Shown: positions 12,601 through 27,600 of the stretch, piece after piece
Numbering within the stretch: the first letter of the stretch is position 1
Layout: each line of letters opens with the position of its first letter
From: Gyrodactylus bullatarudis
Lineage: Eukaryota; Platyhelminthes; Monogenea; Gyrodactylidea; Gyrodactylidae
DNA length: 45,032 nucleotides
Assembly: GCA_012064415.1 (NCBI GenBank)
Contig: SSNU01000024.1
Location: 399,995 to 445,026, forward strand
Direction of reading: 5' to 3'
The notes under the pieces: model-generated
Seen by the model: the letters and a program-made list of their open reading frames with translations, nothing else
What the model was told of the DNA's origin: nothing
Databases searched by the model: none
Translations under genes and position numbers: made by a program

Positions 12601-15600
12601 CGTTTTTCAATAAATTTGTATCGCTTTCACTCACCTAGAGCTGTTTGAGGAGAAAAATGCTTACAGTTAAATGAAGATATTAAATTGGGTCTCAGTTTGC
12701 GAGAAATTTTTCAGTCTTACTATTTCTGAGAGGTCCTAAAACCCAAAAAGATTTTTAAATGGTTATCAAAATCACAGGTCCATCATTCAACTCACGATGA
12801 TTTATAGCTGCTGTGGCTAAAATAAATTATCTCATTTATTTTCTGTTCAACATTTGAGTGTTTAAAAAATTTGGATTAAAGAAATTTAGTAAAAATACTC
12901 ACATTACATTTCTGATTTGAGATTTATATGTAAATGATTTCTATATAAATTATGGAAATTTGATGAGTCGACATAATTATAGGATAACTCACTGAGGTGG
13001 GACACTAATTTTTGATGATCGATCAATGTTCAAAATAGTTCGAATAAGTAACTCACCCATGGCTATTTTCAAATATGAAAAATGAAATTTTTTTAAATTT
13101 TATATTTTTTATAAAGTCATCAGATCTTATTCGTTATTTTCTATTTACCCATTTGAACCTCTGAAATAAATAATTGGTTGCTCAATAATGGTATTTAATT
13201 ACTCATCGTCTAACAATTAAAGCCAGAAATCTCACGGTTGAATTCTAATCCAAGAATATGAGATAATTAAAAAACTTTGACTTTAAAAAAGTTTTAAATC
13301 ATATATAAAAATATATATTCGACTTGCATTTTCGATGATCTTTTAAGAACCATTATTTCTAGGATATATGTTTTTCTCACGTAACAGTTTCATTTATCCT
13401 GCGGGTTTAAGTACATATTGATTATCATTCTCACTCAACATGTGAACTACTGTTTATTTCACTAATATTAACATTTTTCTAAATGAACCAACTTTCGATC
13501 GTTTTGTTCGCTAAAACACATTAATTTTAATCTATTTGTCAAACATACTGTTTCTTGTGTCTATCATCGTATTTTCGAAATATTCTAATAACCCTCGATT
13601 AACTCACGATTTAAATGTACTAATTCAATAATATTTTCATCATTAGTGGATTGCTAATGATAATTAATGCAAAGTCTAAACAGATCCAGTGAAGAATATA
13701 TTTTGTAACTCAAATAATTACTTTTTGTTTTCTATTCTAGCCACCGAATTTAGAATATTTTTTTCTAATCATGGATTTGTATTTATCAAACCGGAATTGA
13801 TTTTCTAATTCATATCCTTTCATTAAAAGTGTGAGCTTTATATTTAGACACCAAAAATTTAATTTCCGACAATAGAATATATTGAATAGAACCGTTACTT
13901 GAATCATTTAACAGATTCTATCATAACTTGCGATCCATAATATGTAGCAGGACTTTTGACATTCACAGAATATACGAGCAAATTCTAATATTTTCTGATT
14001 TTGAATTTCTTCTTAAAATAGAAAATTGTATGAGACATAGTAAACTAACTTTTTGAAGTTATGCTTGCTGAAATCATTATTTTTCAATATCATTTAAGTT
14101 TGTTATTAGTTGAGAAAAAAATAAAATATCTAAAGTGTGTTTGCCATAAGGACTAACGTAAGTGAAAAATATGATACTTTCAGTTTTAAAAATTCTATTA
14201 CTCACCGACCATGGCTACAGATATTTAGACTATCAACCGAATTTCAAACAATATGAAGGATTATGATTATATTAATTGCTATCATAATTGCAGTAACTGT
14301 GAATTAAATTTTCCTACTAACTCGTTAGTATAGCTGTAATTAGTTATTTGTGAAAAAATACATGTTATATATAATGAATAATAAAGTTAATTTTCTCACT
14401 CTCTATTTTCGCTTAAGTTTAAAATTCGTTCAAATATTCGCTAGATTTACAATTCAAAGGTTATATTCAATGAAGATAAATCTTACATATTGAGACTAGA
14501 TTGTGTATCAAATATGTTTTAGAAAATATTAATAATCGTTAAATCTTGATATTATTTATCAGATCATGATAGAAGAGATAATCATGTCATTTTATATATT
14601 AAATCGAGGCTTACCCTTGCATTCCACTGTCCCTACAGATATTAACATTCTCGTTGACTTAACCGAAAAAAATTTATATTGATTTTGAATTTTTAATTTT
14701 TTCTATGTTGTATTTTGCTTTTGAGAAATAATAAAATCTAAGTTGTATTTAGCCATATTGATGATAAATATAACTGGAAATTTTTCTAATTTCAAACCTG
14801 TTTGGATTGTATCTGTAAAGAAAAATAAGAACAAAAAAAGTAATATACCAAGAAGATTTAGGGTCATTTGAACGTACTGACATCTTGATTGAATGTTAAA
14901 TAAATTACGTCTGTTAAAATTCAACTTACCGGCATCTTATGGATATGCAATTATTGACCCCATATTTTATTTAAGATGTTATCATTAATAACTTTTTGAA
15001 TTTTCGAATGTATATTTATATATATTCTCGTACTCTCTCTTGCTATTAAAAGTATTTATGTCTAAGAATTTATGTTTGAAATGAATAAATTGGTTTATTA
15101 TTGAGATAAATGTTCAGAGACATTGGTTTTAAGCTGAGCTACCGATGTTATTGGTTGAAATTTCAACTCAAAATGTACAATTGGTTAATACCTGTTACCA
15201 GGTAAGAAATGTTGAATTTATAATTGAAACTGTACAAAATTATAAATTCAACATTTCTTACCTGGTAACAGGTATTAACCAATTGTACATTTTGAGTTGA
15301 AATTTCAACCAATAACATCATCTCTATTCTCTCTTGTAAAACCAGTATTTATATGGCATGTATCACACTGATGAGTATGCCCGAAATAGAGATCTGTATT
15401 TGTGAAATAATCTGGCATCTTCTTATTTCTGATTTATTATGTTTCGGTGAATGGACAAACAAAAAAAATAAAATGTAAAGCTTACCTTTTACAGCTGAAT
15501 AAAATATATAATGCATTATTACGGAATTGTAATAGCTATCAAAAGAAAATATTATAATTCAAAAAGAACGATGATATCATTATCAGAAAAATTAAAAATA

Positions 15601-18600
15601 TCATGAGAAGGACTGCTGAAACGATTCGTCTTGGCAATCTGGAACCCTAAAAGAAATATAATAGCCAGGAAAATAAAAACTGCATGCAATATTTTTGTAT
15701 GCCAATTATCGAAATATCAAAACATGAATAAATTTCATCGTTTTGATAACTGATTACTTATCATTTCGAGCTCTACTTCAAACACGTAGATATTTTCTCA
15801 ATAATAGAACTCCAGAGATTCAACCTTTCCAAAAAAGTATCAACTTTTTCCTCGAGTATAAGCAAAAAATATTGCAAATGTGTAAAACTCACATGCATCT
15901 GGAGTAGGAATTGATATCATTATCGGAATATTTATATATTTGAAATAAATATTTATTTAAGATGCTCACAATTGTTGTCTGATTAAGATTTTCTCTAAAT
16001 ATTCATATAATGTTCAACTTACATGAAACTTCTGTTGTTGGCGTATTCAAATTAGATAACAGCCAATTTAATCGATTGAGTAACGAATATAATATTTTCA
16101 TTCTTCATATTGAGGTTACACCTTATGACATACTCATGTGATCTTAAGTGGGTGATAAAAATCATAGATTCTCATAAATATAAAATATCCAATATAGATA
16201 CAGCGAAAAATATGAAATATATATACATACATGTTTAAGTCAGTACTGTGAAAAATTTTAAGGGAATATTTTTTTCGAATGGGATTCCATTTACCAGAAA
16301 TAATTATACAAACTTACTGACTAGACAGCCTTCAGATAAAAAATTTTTTCAAAGTTCATTATAATCTCAAAATATTATATGGCAACTCGTGATAACTCTG
16401 TTCCTTCAATTTACTGTTGTTTACAACAGCATTCACCTATTTCTTAAATAAGTAGAAAAGTTTGAGGGAACAGAGTTTTCTAAGGTGTTATCTGATACAT
16501 AGCCACTGTATTTATATGATTTAATGACTTTATATCTCACATATTTCTCCTATTCGAAAATAAATTAAATTCATGACTTATTCATGAATATTTATTGTAA
16601 ATTCGCGATTAAAAACTTTAAAAAGATATTCAAAAGCTTACGCATAGTCTCTTCTACGGAAAAAATAATGATTCAAAACTATACAAATTCTCATTATAAT
16701 GTATCAGCTCGATTTATTCGTTGAAACTTGATGTTTTATAATATTTACTGCAAGAAATCTCTGAAATAAAATAGATAATATTGAAAAATACGAAATTTCA
16801 AAAATATTCTGATCAAAATTTGAAATGAAAATATAAGACTCACCTAAGGACTCTTTTAATAATAAAATCCTAATAACTAGCTTCAATAAAAATAGTGGAA
16901 AAATTATTCAGCCCTGAATAACTTGACCTTGATAATATTTTATAATTTAATAGTTCCAACTTACAGTTCGAGTCTTGAAAAGAATTTTGAAATAACTTAT
17001 ACTCTATCATAGGAGCTCACTTTTTACTATTGGATACAATTGGTTTAAAAAATTTGATATCAATCACATACAAGCAGCATCTTGATTTGATTAACAAATG
17101 CGTAAATTATTTAATTTCATTTTATAAGACAAGATCAACTGATCCTTATAAGAAGATTTTAACTCACCCAGAATTACTAAGAAAGTTATTCATTTAAAAA
17201 AATGAAGCCAACCTGTAATTAATAAAAAAATAATTTATGATAATAGCTCACTTATCACAGCTGAATAAAAAGAAAGACTATATTTCCCTTAAAATAACTT
17301 CATCGAGTATAAAGCAATCAATTTTCAAAATTTATTTTTGAATTTCAATTAAAAATCTCACTTATTACAACTGAAATAATATTTTTCAGATTATTAATAT
17401 ATTGGATTTCTAATTAATTTTTTCGTATAATTTATTAAGATCGTGCAACATCGATGAATAAAATTCTAAGCAGCTCACGCGTTATGAGGAGAGTTTCTAA
17501 GGGGTTATTAGTTGATTTCAATTTGATTTTATTTACTTTTTCATATTGCAAGCATAACTGAATAAAAAAACTAGAGGAGATTCAGATTAATATAACTCAC
17601 TGACAACAGCTGTTTATGTGATTCAAACAGTAATTTTGATCATTCATTTAGTTGGATAAAGATTTTTCAACTTCATTTCTTACTTGGAGCATTGCTTATT
17701 TGTTTTCCTGAAATATATTTAAAACATATTATGCTTCACAATAATAAAGTTGAATATACTAGTTATCAACCTATTCAGAAATTATTATTAATGTAATCAC
17801 CTAGTGAAAACATGAAAGTGATTGGAAGCAAGACTGAAATTTGGATTTAACAAGTTTTCCGTTGATTTTATTGATGGGGTTTTTACTAAAAATCGATAAT
17901 TGTTTCTCTATAAACTCTAAAGTTGATTTGCCAATAACAGGATCAAAATTTTTCGGTTGATTTGAAAAAAAAAAATTTAACACTATCCATCCCCTCATCT
18001 TCTAATCCTCATAAAATAAAATAATTTAATTTTGAGTCTATCTCACCTTACACATCTTTGAAGAAATAATAAGTTATTTCAAACTATTCACACATTGAAT
18101 AGAGAGCATCAAATTTTAAAAAATACTCACAAACAGCATCTATATTATTGTGAATAATTGAATACTTAAAACTACAATTCTAGTTCATACAAGTTAAGAG
18201 AGATATTCCATCAATAACTCACCCATTGCAACTTATATTTTCATTTATCGATTACTAAAGATGAATTGAACTTACGAGAGTGAACTATCCTTAAAACTGG
18301 AAAAAAATCTAGATATCAGTTTACAATGAAGAAGGATTTGTGAAATTAAAAGTATACACTGAATTATAGATCTTGTTTTTTCATAATTTTCATCAACTAG
18401 CTTTACACAGGGGAAAAACTTATACATTCTATTCAAACTCACTTATAATGCCTATATTTCAATACAGATTTTAAATATTATTCGGATTTCCTTTATAGTA
18501 TATACTAAAAATTGATGATTGGAATGCATCACTTACTGATGAACACTCAGCCTACATAGAAAATGGAGTTTGACAAGCTTCAAATTGATCACCAAAAGTT

Positions 18601-21600
18601 AAGAAGATATGAATTCCGTTGAAATAGAAGAATAAATAATGCTTACATAAAATATCTAAAGAAAAATTCAGGATGATTTTTCCCCAGTATATACAAAATA
18701 ATAGGTCTTATAATAGTTGTAATTACTCCATTTTATTCGTCCTATAAAAAGTGAAATGAAATAAAAATACCGGGTTTTTAAATTAATTTAAATTATTTGA
18801 ATTAACAATTCACATTTCATCAAGCTTGCTGTAAGGAAGAAGATTGAATTTAATATTTCATTGAAGCTAAATATTCGGTTGTGACTTACTTGCTAGAAAA
18901 GAAAAAGCTGATTAAGACTATCATGATAGCCTGTATTATCGTATTTTTCGATATTTTCGAAATAATTTGAAATTTCTTTGAATTGACAACTTACTATTTA
19001 TTTCTTGATCGAATGAACAAATTTTCATCTTCAATGTATCAGTATAAATTTTATGTTTAATCTTATTCATCAATCTACTTACTCGCACAACCTTTGTTTG
19101 ATTAATTTTTTCAATAAGAAAGTAATTAAGATGTAGCCTCACCATTTTAAGCTGAAGTATTTTAAACAAGAAATCCTATTTTGTTCACAATTGTCAACTT
19201 ACAGAGATTCTCTGTGATTCAATCACAGAAAATTAAAAAAATATTGAATTCAAACAAACAGATCTTGGCTGTAAATAATAATTAAAATATAATTTTGCAA
19301 AACTAACAGAGTACGACTGAAGGTGTTCAGTTAAAGAAATTTTGACTCTGATTTACTTATCAATGACGCTACACAATGAAGTTATAGTAAAAATTTTTCC
19401 TACTTACTATGTATTTTGAAAAGATCCCTTAAGAGATATCATAAGTTATTTGTATTTCGTAGTATCCATTAAAAATTTACATAAATTAAACGGAAATACT
19501 CACGCTACCATAACTAACATAATCAATGAAACGATGATCAATCTACAGCTTACCTTGTTTGATGACTTTAGAAAAAAAAAATCTATGAACATTCACTAAT
19601 CTAACTAATTCCAAACTATTGCCAGTATTTATAATTAATTACAGATATTTTTTCAGTGGGGAAAAGTGTAAGAGAAGACGTGGTCATTGGTAGAGCCATT
19701 TATCAAAGTTGTAAAAAGATCAGACAAAAATAACGTTCAAAGTAATAAGACACTACCGCGAGGGTTTCACAATAAAGTATGAATAAAGCAGAAATTCTAT
19801 TATCAAGGCATCAAGTGCTTTATATCAAAAGGTTAAATCTAGTAGAAATTATGGTTTTAATTTTTTTTAAGTTTAGATCTATTCTCACCCTTGAATTCTA
19901 CCATTTCTAAAAGAATAAAGATATATTATTTTTATCACTGCTGATTAACAGTTTTTATGATGATTTTAAAATGAATTATTTGATATAATGTACCTGAAAT
20001 ATGAAGAAAAGAATTTCTTTCGTGGCGCAACAGTCCTAAATTAAAACTTTGAGGGTATTCTAATATTCCAGTCGATATCAGAATATCCCTCTATTTATAA
20101 TAAAATTATTTCATCTGACATACATACTCGTAAATGGTGCTTTATGAAAATCAGTCTATGAAAAACTAGAAAATTTATCAGGCAAATTCTTTCATCATAA
20201 TAAAATTTTCTTCTCACGTGGTGATAGTCCTGGTTCTGAAATTATTTCGAGAGTTAATTACGCTTTTATTACATTTCTATACTTGTATCATTATTAAGAG
20301 GCATAACTTCTATAACTATATGTATATGATATTTTCGACCGAATCTTACCCTTGCATACCACCATTACTAGAATAAAAATAAAATTAATTGAAAATAAAG
20401 ATTATGATTTGTTATAGGCTGGCCATTGGATCTCAGAAAATAACCATGGGGAGCGAATGAATCTTCTAAAAGCTAAACTCTTGAAACTCAGAGGGAATAT
20501 TATTCTATACTAATCGTTTTTTGAAGAAACTTCTGTTTCATTCAGTATTCTTTTATGGAAATTTATATTTGCTTTATGATGAAACTCACCCATGCATACC
20601 TCCATGTCTAGAGAATTTTTAATTACATTCGGAAATCTTTCAATCTTTGGGAAATATTATGGAAAATTTTTACAATTAATTCATCAAAATACCCTTGCAT
20701 GCCGCCATGTCTAGATAAATAAGAACTAGAAAAATCTGTGTACAGAAAGAAAATATTTACAGAACATCATCTAAATTTAACTCTCTCACACCCTATATTA
20801 ACTCATCAACGATAGACCCTCAAAACTGTATACGCAGAGGAAAAAGCCAAATGCGATGAACTTATTCCTTGCATGCCGCCATTTCTAGATAATTTAGAGA
20901 TAAGAAATTTTCTAGGTAATAATTTATATCAGTATAGTATATCTAAATGAGAAAATAGATTTTCTACAATTAAATTATTATAATCTTATTTAAAATTGAA
21001 TTTTGTCTAAACCAAATGTAAGAACTCTTACCCGTGCATAATTCTGTTTTGAGGAATTTTCATCACGAATTTCTATAGAATCTTGGATTGAACATTCTTG
21101 AATTTTTATTTGTATTCAATAATGTTTTGTATTTTTCTTTTGTCTTTTTTCAATATGAGGACTTACGTTGTGTAAGTTGTTGATCTAAAATCGCATCAGT
21201 GGAATTAATGTAACTCAGTTGGTATTTCAATAGGCCTTTGTATCACTTTTATACTTTTAAATTAACAGTGATATTTAGAATACCAATAATCTAGAAAGTT
21301 CTTTCAATTCAAGAGATATTTCTAATGGAAACAATTTTTTGGGTAAGAGTAAAGTTGACCGGACCTGAATATACCAATCTGTGCGTGGGTATATTACATA
21401 ATATTGCGTGTCAATTTTAATGTAAATTAAAAGTGGGTCAGTGTACGTATTATTTATCCTACAGACAAACACGTTACAAATTGCTCAATATCTCAGGTTC
21501 TACAAAAGATCTAAAAATTAAAAAAAGCAAGATATGATCTTAGCTTCTCTGCGAATATAGTCATTTATTTGGTATTGTTAATTATCCCAGTTTGAAGAAC

Positions 21601-24600
21601 TGTCTTATCAGACGTGGTTTTATTGATATTATATAACATTAATTGAAATATAATGTGCAAAGGAATTTTGGCATGTATTGAAAGAAAGAAATTCACTAGT
21701 TATCAATTTAAATTCTTTGTCGAACTTACTATAGAATATCGATCCGATAGCGTTTTTAATTTTTAGATTATCTCTTGTAGAACCTGAGATATTGAGCAAT
21801 CTGTAACGTGTTTTTCTGTAGGATAAATAATGCGTAGGCTGAACCGCTTTTAATTCACATAAAAATTGACACGCAATATTATGTAATGTATACACACCCA
21901 CGCACAGATCGGTATATTCGGGTCGATGTCCGGTCAACTTCACTCCCAACGATTTTTGTTCACCTAAGGAAAATATCGGCTAACAGTTGTAAGCGATTTT
22001 AAAAGCACTTATTCTAAAGCATTAACATCTTTGTTATTAACTTTCATAACCCTTTTGATTGAAACTAGAATAAACTACAAAGATAGAATTCGAAATGCTT
22101 TATTGTCATTATTAATCATTCAAATAAATTGAAAATTTTTTAGAAATTACTTTTTTATATCATCGTAGCTTGAAAACAGTATTGCTTTGAAAATGAAAAA
22201 AAAATGGAAATTTATATGAGGGCCATATGGGTTAGTGCTCAATATTTCATGACATAAATTCAATTAGATCATAATTTCGAGTTCAATGCTAAAAGATGAC
22301 ATACCCATTTGGATCGAAGCTAAAATAGAAAATAAAGATCAGATAAATGAAGTCGTGATTTTATTTCTCATGAAGCTCTACTAACCTGCAGCTAAGGAAA
22401 TATAATAATAATTATATTATTTTCAGTAGTTGAACTTACTGGCAGCTTTAAAAAAATGTTTTAAAAATGCAAAGTGTATTTTTATAGATGTTTTTTAATA
22501 TTTTTAAATTCTCACTTCATTTTGCTAAAAATAAAATGATATTTTGATTTTTTTACAATATATCAAGGATGGGCGCCTTATTTTAGATATAACTCACTTA
22601 GAACATCTAAAATTATTTTTTTTAAATCTGAACTGATACGAATAATTCCTATTTTTATATAATGAATTTATTTCTGTACTCACATACACCTTCATATGTA
22701 AATTTTAGTTAGTTAAATAAATTTTTTAATACATATTTCGAAATTTCTTAATGATGACTCACAAGAATGATCTTATTATATTTCATGATACAAGAGCTAT
22801 TGTAGACTAACTTACATGAATTTACTAATATTTTAAAATAGTTGTCAATTGTATGATCTTAGATTCATTTCAAAAAATGTAAACTTACTTGTGAAACCTT
22901 TAATGGTTTTTTGAAAACATTTTAGTTTACATAATTTGGTTTTTTTAATCATTTAACTGAATAAATGCATTTACATACACGGAAACATATTTTCTGAAAT
23001 TAAAAATTCATATAAATCAGATAATTCTAATTTTCTAGATTCCCGATTCTCACTCATCATATAGACTAAATTAAATTTATTGAATTAAACGATCAAGAAT
23101 GTGATGAGGTATTGGCGAAATTTTCAGAATTAAAATTATCTACAGTTAGAATGGAATGAATGAATTACTTCTCTAATAACCTTAGATAAGAGAAAAGTCT
23201 ATCAATCATCTGTCAATCCTCATTTTTTTTACAAAATGAATAAATATTTTTCTTCTTACTTTTCGTGACTGAAATTTGTCGTTTGAGTTTATTTAATTTA
23301 TATGAGTAAATGATTGATTTTCGAATAGTTCTGAATTAGTAAGAACTCACATATCTTCTTGTCTTGAAAATTAAGAAAAAAGTCAATATATTTATTAAGC
23401 TCTTATAAATTGGACTTTGAAGGATTACGAATTAGGTAAATATTTACTGGAAGTATTCACTGTAATATAGAAGAAAATTTTAATTAAAATTTTTTTTTGA
23501 ACTTGTGTAAAACTAACCAAAAGTTTAAAAAATCTCAGTCTTTAGAAGTGTATTTCCGTGAAGTTTATTGACTAGAATCATTAATATATAATAATAATCG
23601 TAATTTATTAATTATTTCATACATTAAATTGAAGAAATTTTATGAAATAAACCAAATGCTCTTGAAATCTACTGAAAAAATCTGGGAGATCAATAGCTTA
23701 GAATTCTGATATTTATAAGTTCCAATAAATCTTAACATAAAAAATAATTTGAATTAATATCAGTCTTACCTTAAAACTCTTTTGAAAATTAATAAGGTTA
23801 TATTTTTTGTCTTGAGGGATATCTTCAAATGCTTTGGAAATATTTTCATAACTCACATAGACAATCTGAATTTTATTATTTTTGTTGTAATGTTTGTGTA
23901 AGTAGTAACATACTTTGTACTTTTAAAATAAATGATAAATTTTTCCCCGTAAAAACTTACTAGCAACATCTGTTTTATTGGATGTAAAAAATAAAATTAT
24001 TTTTAGCAAAGTCCATATTAATAAAAACTGTCTTTATAAAATTAGCTTGAACCTACGCTGATTGACTTGAATAAATTTAATGGATGAAATATGTATGGTG
24101 AGGATTTTGTTCAAAACATTCTAAAAAATAGAGTTGCGTTATTAGTAATAACTTATTACTCACCTATCACAGCTATGAATGTATTCAATAACTATATTTT
24201 CTTTGCATTTCTTTTTTTTCTGAGATTTTAGTGGAATATATCAGTATAGCTTAAAGTTATTCAAGAGAAGGATGAAAATGAGAAAATATTAAATTAAATG
24301 AAATCAATCGGATCAAACATACGAGAGACATCTATGAAGTAATCCAGTTATCAATATTGGAAAAGTTTATTAGCAATGTATTTTTGAATAAATCACAACT
24401 CCCCAGACTTTGAATGACTTTTGTCAATACTCACCCTTCTCTAAATAAAGTAAAATCACATTACGATCAAAATCAAAAAATAAATTTATATTGTCTAATA
24501 ACCAAGTATTCACTCACCTAAATTGTCCACTTAAACATACGAGTTTAGCTTTGTATAAATAATTATTTTTTTTTTAAAAACTATATATATCTCTTGATTT

Positions 24601-27600
24601 ACAGTTTCTTCCAACATGAAAAACTAAAATTGAAATTAATTTTGTGTTCAACAAGTCTTTAAATATAACTCACTGGCAACAGCTGATGAGAAATTAAAAT
24701 TTGATAGAACTATTTCATTTTGAAATTAGATTAAAACTTTTTATACGTATCATTAATTTTTAATTAACCTAAGTTATGTTCTCATATATCTCACCTTTCA
24801 CATTGGGTTTCTACATCCCTAAAATACGATTTAATTAAGTTCCCTTATATAATGTATTAGTTAACAAATTGATGTCGCTATTATTCAGTTTTCTAATAAA
24901 TTATGTAAATTAACTGTGGGATTCAATTCTAAACTATAATCTTTGGATACTTACCTAAGACAACTTAAAAATTATTATTATCATGAATAATTTAAACTTT
25001 TGATATTTTTTCAGGTTTTATTCAAAAATATGGTTCTATATGCTTACATGCAGCAACTGTTTACGTTTAAAACGTATTAGCGTGTGGTAGTAACAATATA
25101 GTACGTAAAAAACTCACCCTTGGCATCTGATGGTATTCGTGGTTAAGATTGTAAATGACGAGTAATAGAAAATACTTACCTATGAATACCGCCACTATTG
25201 TGGAAAAGATTTAGACACCGAATATATGTGTTAAGTCGGAGCCAGTCCTATTCTCATTATTTTTTTCTTCTTAGAATAAGTTTCTATGAACTCATCTGCC
25301 ATAATTAGTAGAGATTTAGCACGCTTATAACTATTATAACCTCATAATAATTCTGATTTATTTACAAACATTCTATTTTTCAGGAATATGAGCAGATAAG
25401 ATGACAACTTACTTATATTGACTTTTCAATAAATATTCAGGTCAGAATATTTGCTGCATATTCTAGTAAGGAAGTATCATGTTTATTTTTTAATACTCAC
25501 TTGTAATGTCTTAATTATTAAAAATTTTATTAAATTTGTTTAAATGTATTTAATAAACTATTTCTTACTCAGTTACATCATTCCTTGATTATTTTTCAAT
25601 TAATTTCTCCAAAAAATTATTATTGTACTGTCATGAATAAAATGTATTCAATTCTTACATAAAGTCTCTGTAATAAAGAGTTGATTTAATTTAGAACTAT
25701 AAAAATATCACAATCGAGATACTTGAAGAATTTAATCTTGAAAACTCACATCATATATCCCTTCCTAAGTATAAATAAAGAGTATTAGATGCTTTTAGTA
25801 TTATTCGGATAAGTCAAATGAAAAAAGGCTTTTATCATTACATTCTCTCATTATTTCTGGAAAAAAATAAATATAATGAGCTGATGTTTGGCAAACTATA
25901 CCTTGTTTTAAACTTTTTTGAATATCTATGAATAAGGATTTACTCTATATTATCCGAGCTAAAAATATTAAAAGAATCAAATTCTTCTGAAAGATAACAA
26001 TTAATTTTCAAATATAATAAGCTGTAGAAATCTCACTCCTTAACTCTAAAGTGTATTTATTAAATGAAATAACGATTATCGACCTATCGATTTGAATACC
26101 AGAGTCTCAATTCTATATGGTAGGATACGAAATACTCACTCGAATAATCTATATTAATATTTTACTGTCAGGAATAATAATGGAAACATAAAATAAGTGT
26201 TTTCGTGTTATTTTCAGCCCAAGATTTTTGAATTGCAGATTTCTTACATTTGCAGGCTTGAAGAAATTTCAATTTTGAGGGGAATGCAATTAAAAAGTTA
26301 AAAACTAATTAATTAATCTCATTTTTCAACTTACATTGAGCCTCTTTCAAAAAGAAGATTAGTGATAATTCAAATAATCGAGATTCAATTGACTCACAAT
26401 TTTTCTCTATTCAAAAGATATATAGCGTTAAACGAAGAATTTGATAAAACTGACGAAGATCCACTAGAATGATCGAAATAAAAGAAAAATAGGCTTGGTT
26501 TTTACTATGTAAGCTGACTGAATAAGGGTTAGAAAATCATTCTTTCAAATCTTACAAAGTATTTTGAAACATAGTGATAAAAGAAATTAATTCACTTGGG
26601 AAGTGAATTACTATTTAACATTAAAATATAATGTAAATTTCTAATTGCGTTGTTATCGATTTTTAATTCAAAATTTTAAAATTCAACTGCGTCTTTTTTA
26701 ATAATAACCATGATTTGAAATAAACCTTTAGAGTCTACATTCATGGTGAAGAAAATATTTTGCAATAATATCGATTTGTATTAGTCAACATTCATAAATT
26801 CATTAGGTTATTACGATCAAAATAATTAACTGGCAGGTATGCAAGGTAAAACATTCAAAAATGCAAACAGCTGATCAACAAGAAAGTTATGTACCAATAC
26901 TGAAACAAGATTTAGGAAGATATATAATAATTTCCTTTTTTAACGGGAAGGAGCAGAGAGTCAGTATTCAAAAAGGAAGAAGCATGCAGCCTTCCGAAGA
27001 AACTTTAGATTTTTCATCTTCCAAAGAGGTATCACAAATAAAAATAGTGTCACCAAAGTTGGAAGAAATTGAATCAGACATATATGGTCTTCTTTAAAAA
27101 AATAAATTAGTGTTGATCTTAAACATATTTCAGTTTTTTTTGATTCCAAGAAAAAAAGAATTCAGGATCAGAAAATAATCTATATAAGTTTAATCAAAAG
27201 GTTTGATATCAACAATGTGTATTTATTTAATCCTAGAAAATTTTTCAGAGATTAGTTTATCGTAATTTAAAACCTTTAAAAAAATTCTTGACAGGAATAT
27301 TTGACAATTTTGATATTTTATTATGAATATTTTTTAATCTAAAATCGGTGTTTGGTCTGAAGAGAACCGACGAAAATAAAGCTTTATTCATTAATAATAT
27401 TTCGTTCGTTCTTAACACTAGCTTGACTCCGAGACAGCAAGCTCAGAGTATTTAATAATTGGAAGCATCAATGATAAGAAGATTGAAGAGACTTTTTCCA
27501 GTTCCGTAATCATTAGCTGTCTCCTGAATACGGCGTACTACATCTATGCATAGTGACCGATTGACTTAATTGACCACAAAGAATGTTGAAATACTTGTTC

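Noticed and set aside
13203..13209. Candidate 7-nt unit ACGATGA with TTAG acceptor and GTAATT donor
   Set aside because: Including it creates an in-frame TGA, and no compensating partner exon is nearby.
15200..15275. CTTACCTGGTAACAGG looking like a micro-exon donor
   Set aside because: It lies in the palindrome arm and appears on both strands as part of the inverted repeat, without a proper acceptor.
20018..20036. Sequence resembling micro-exon 20218-20235 (GACTGTTGCGCCAC)
   Set aside because: No GT or GC donor follows (GAAAG) and the length does not fit; probably a decayed copy.
21629..21949. Minus-strand ORF of 106 codons in the MITE
   Set aside because: It is made of terminal repeat sequence and mirrors 21275-21472; no protein features.
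26597..26611. Candidate 15-nt micro-exon TAATTCACTTCCCAA
   Set aside because: The donor GTGAAT is weak, it lies in a small palindrome, and no counterpart exists in modules 1 or 3.
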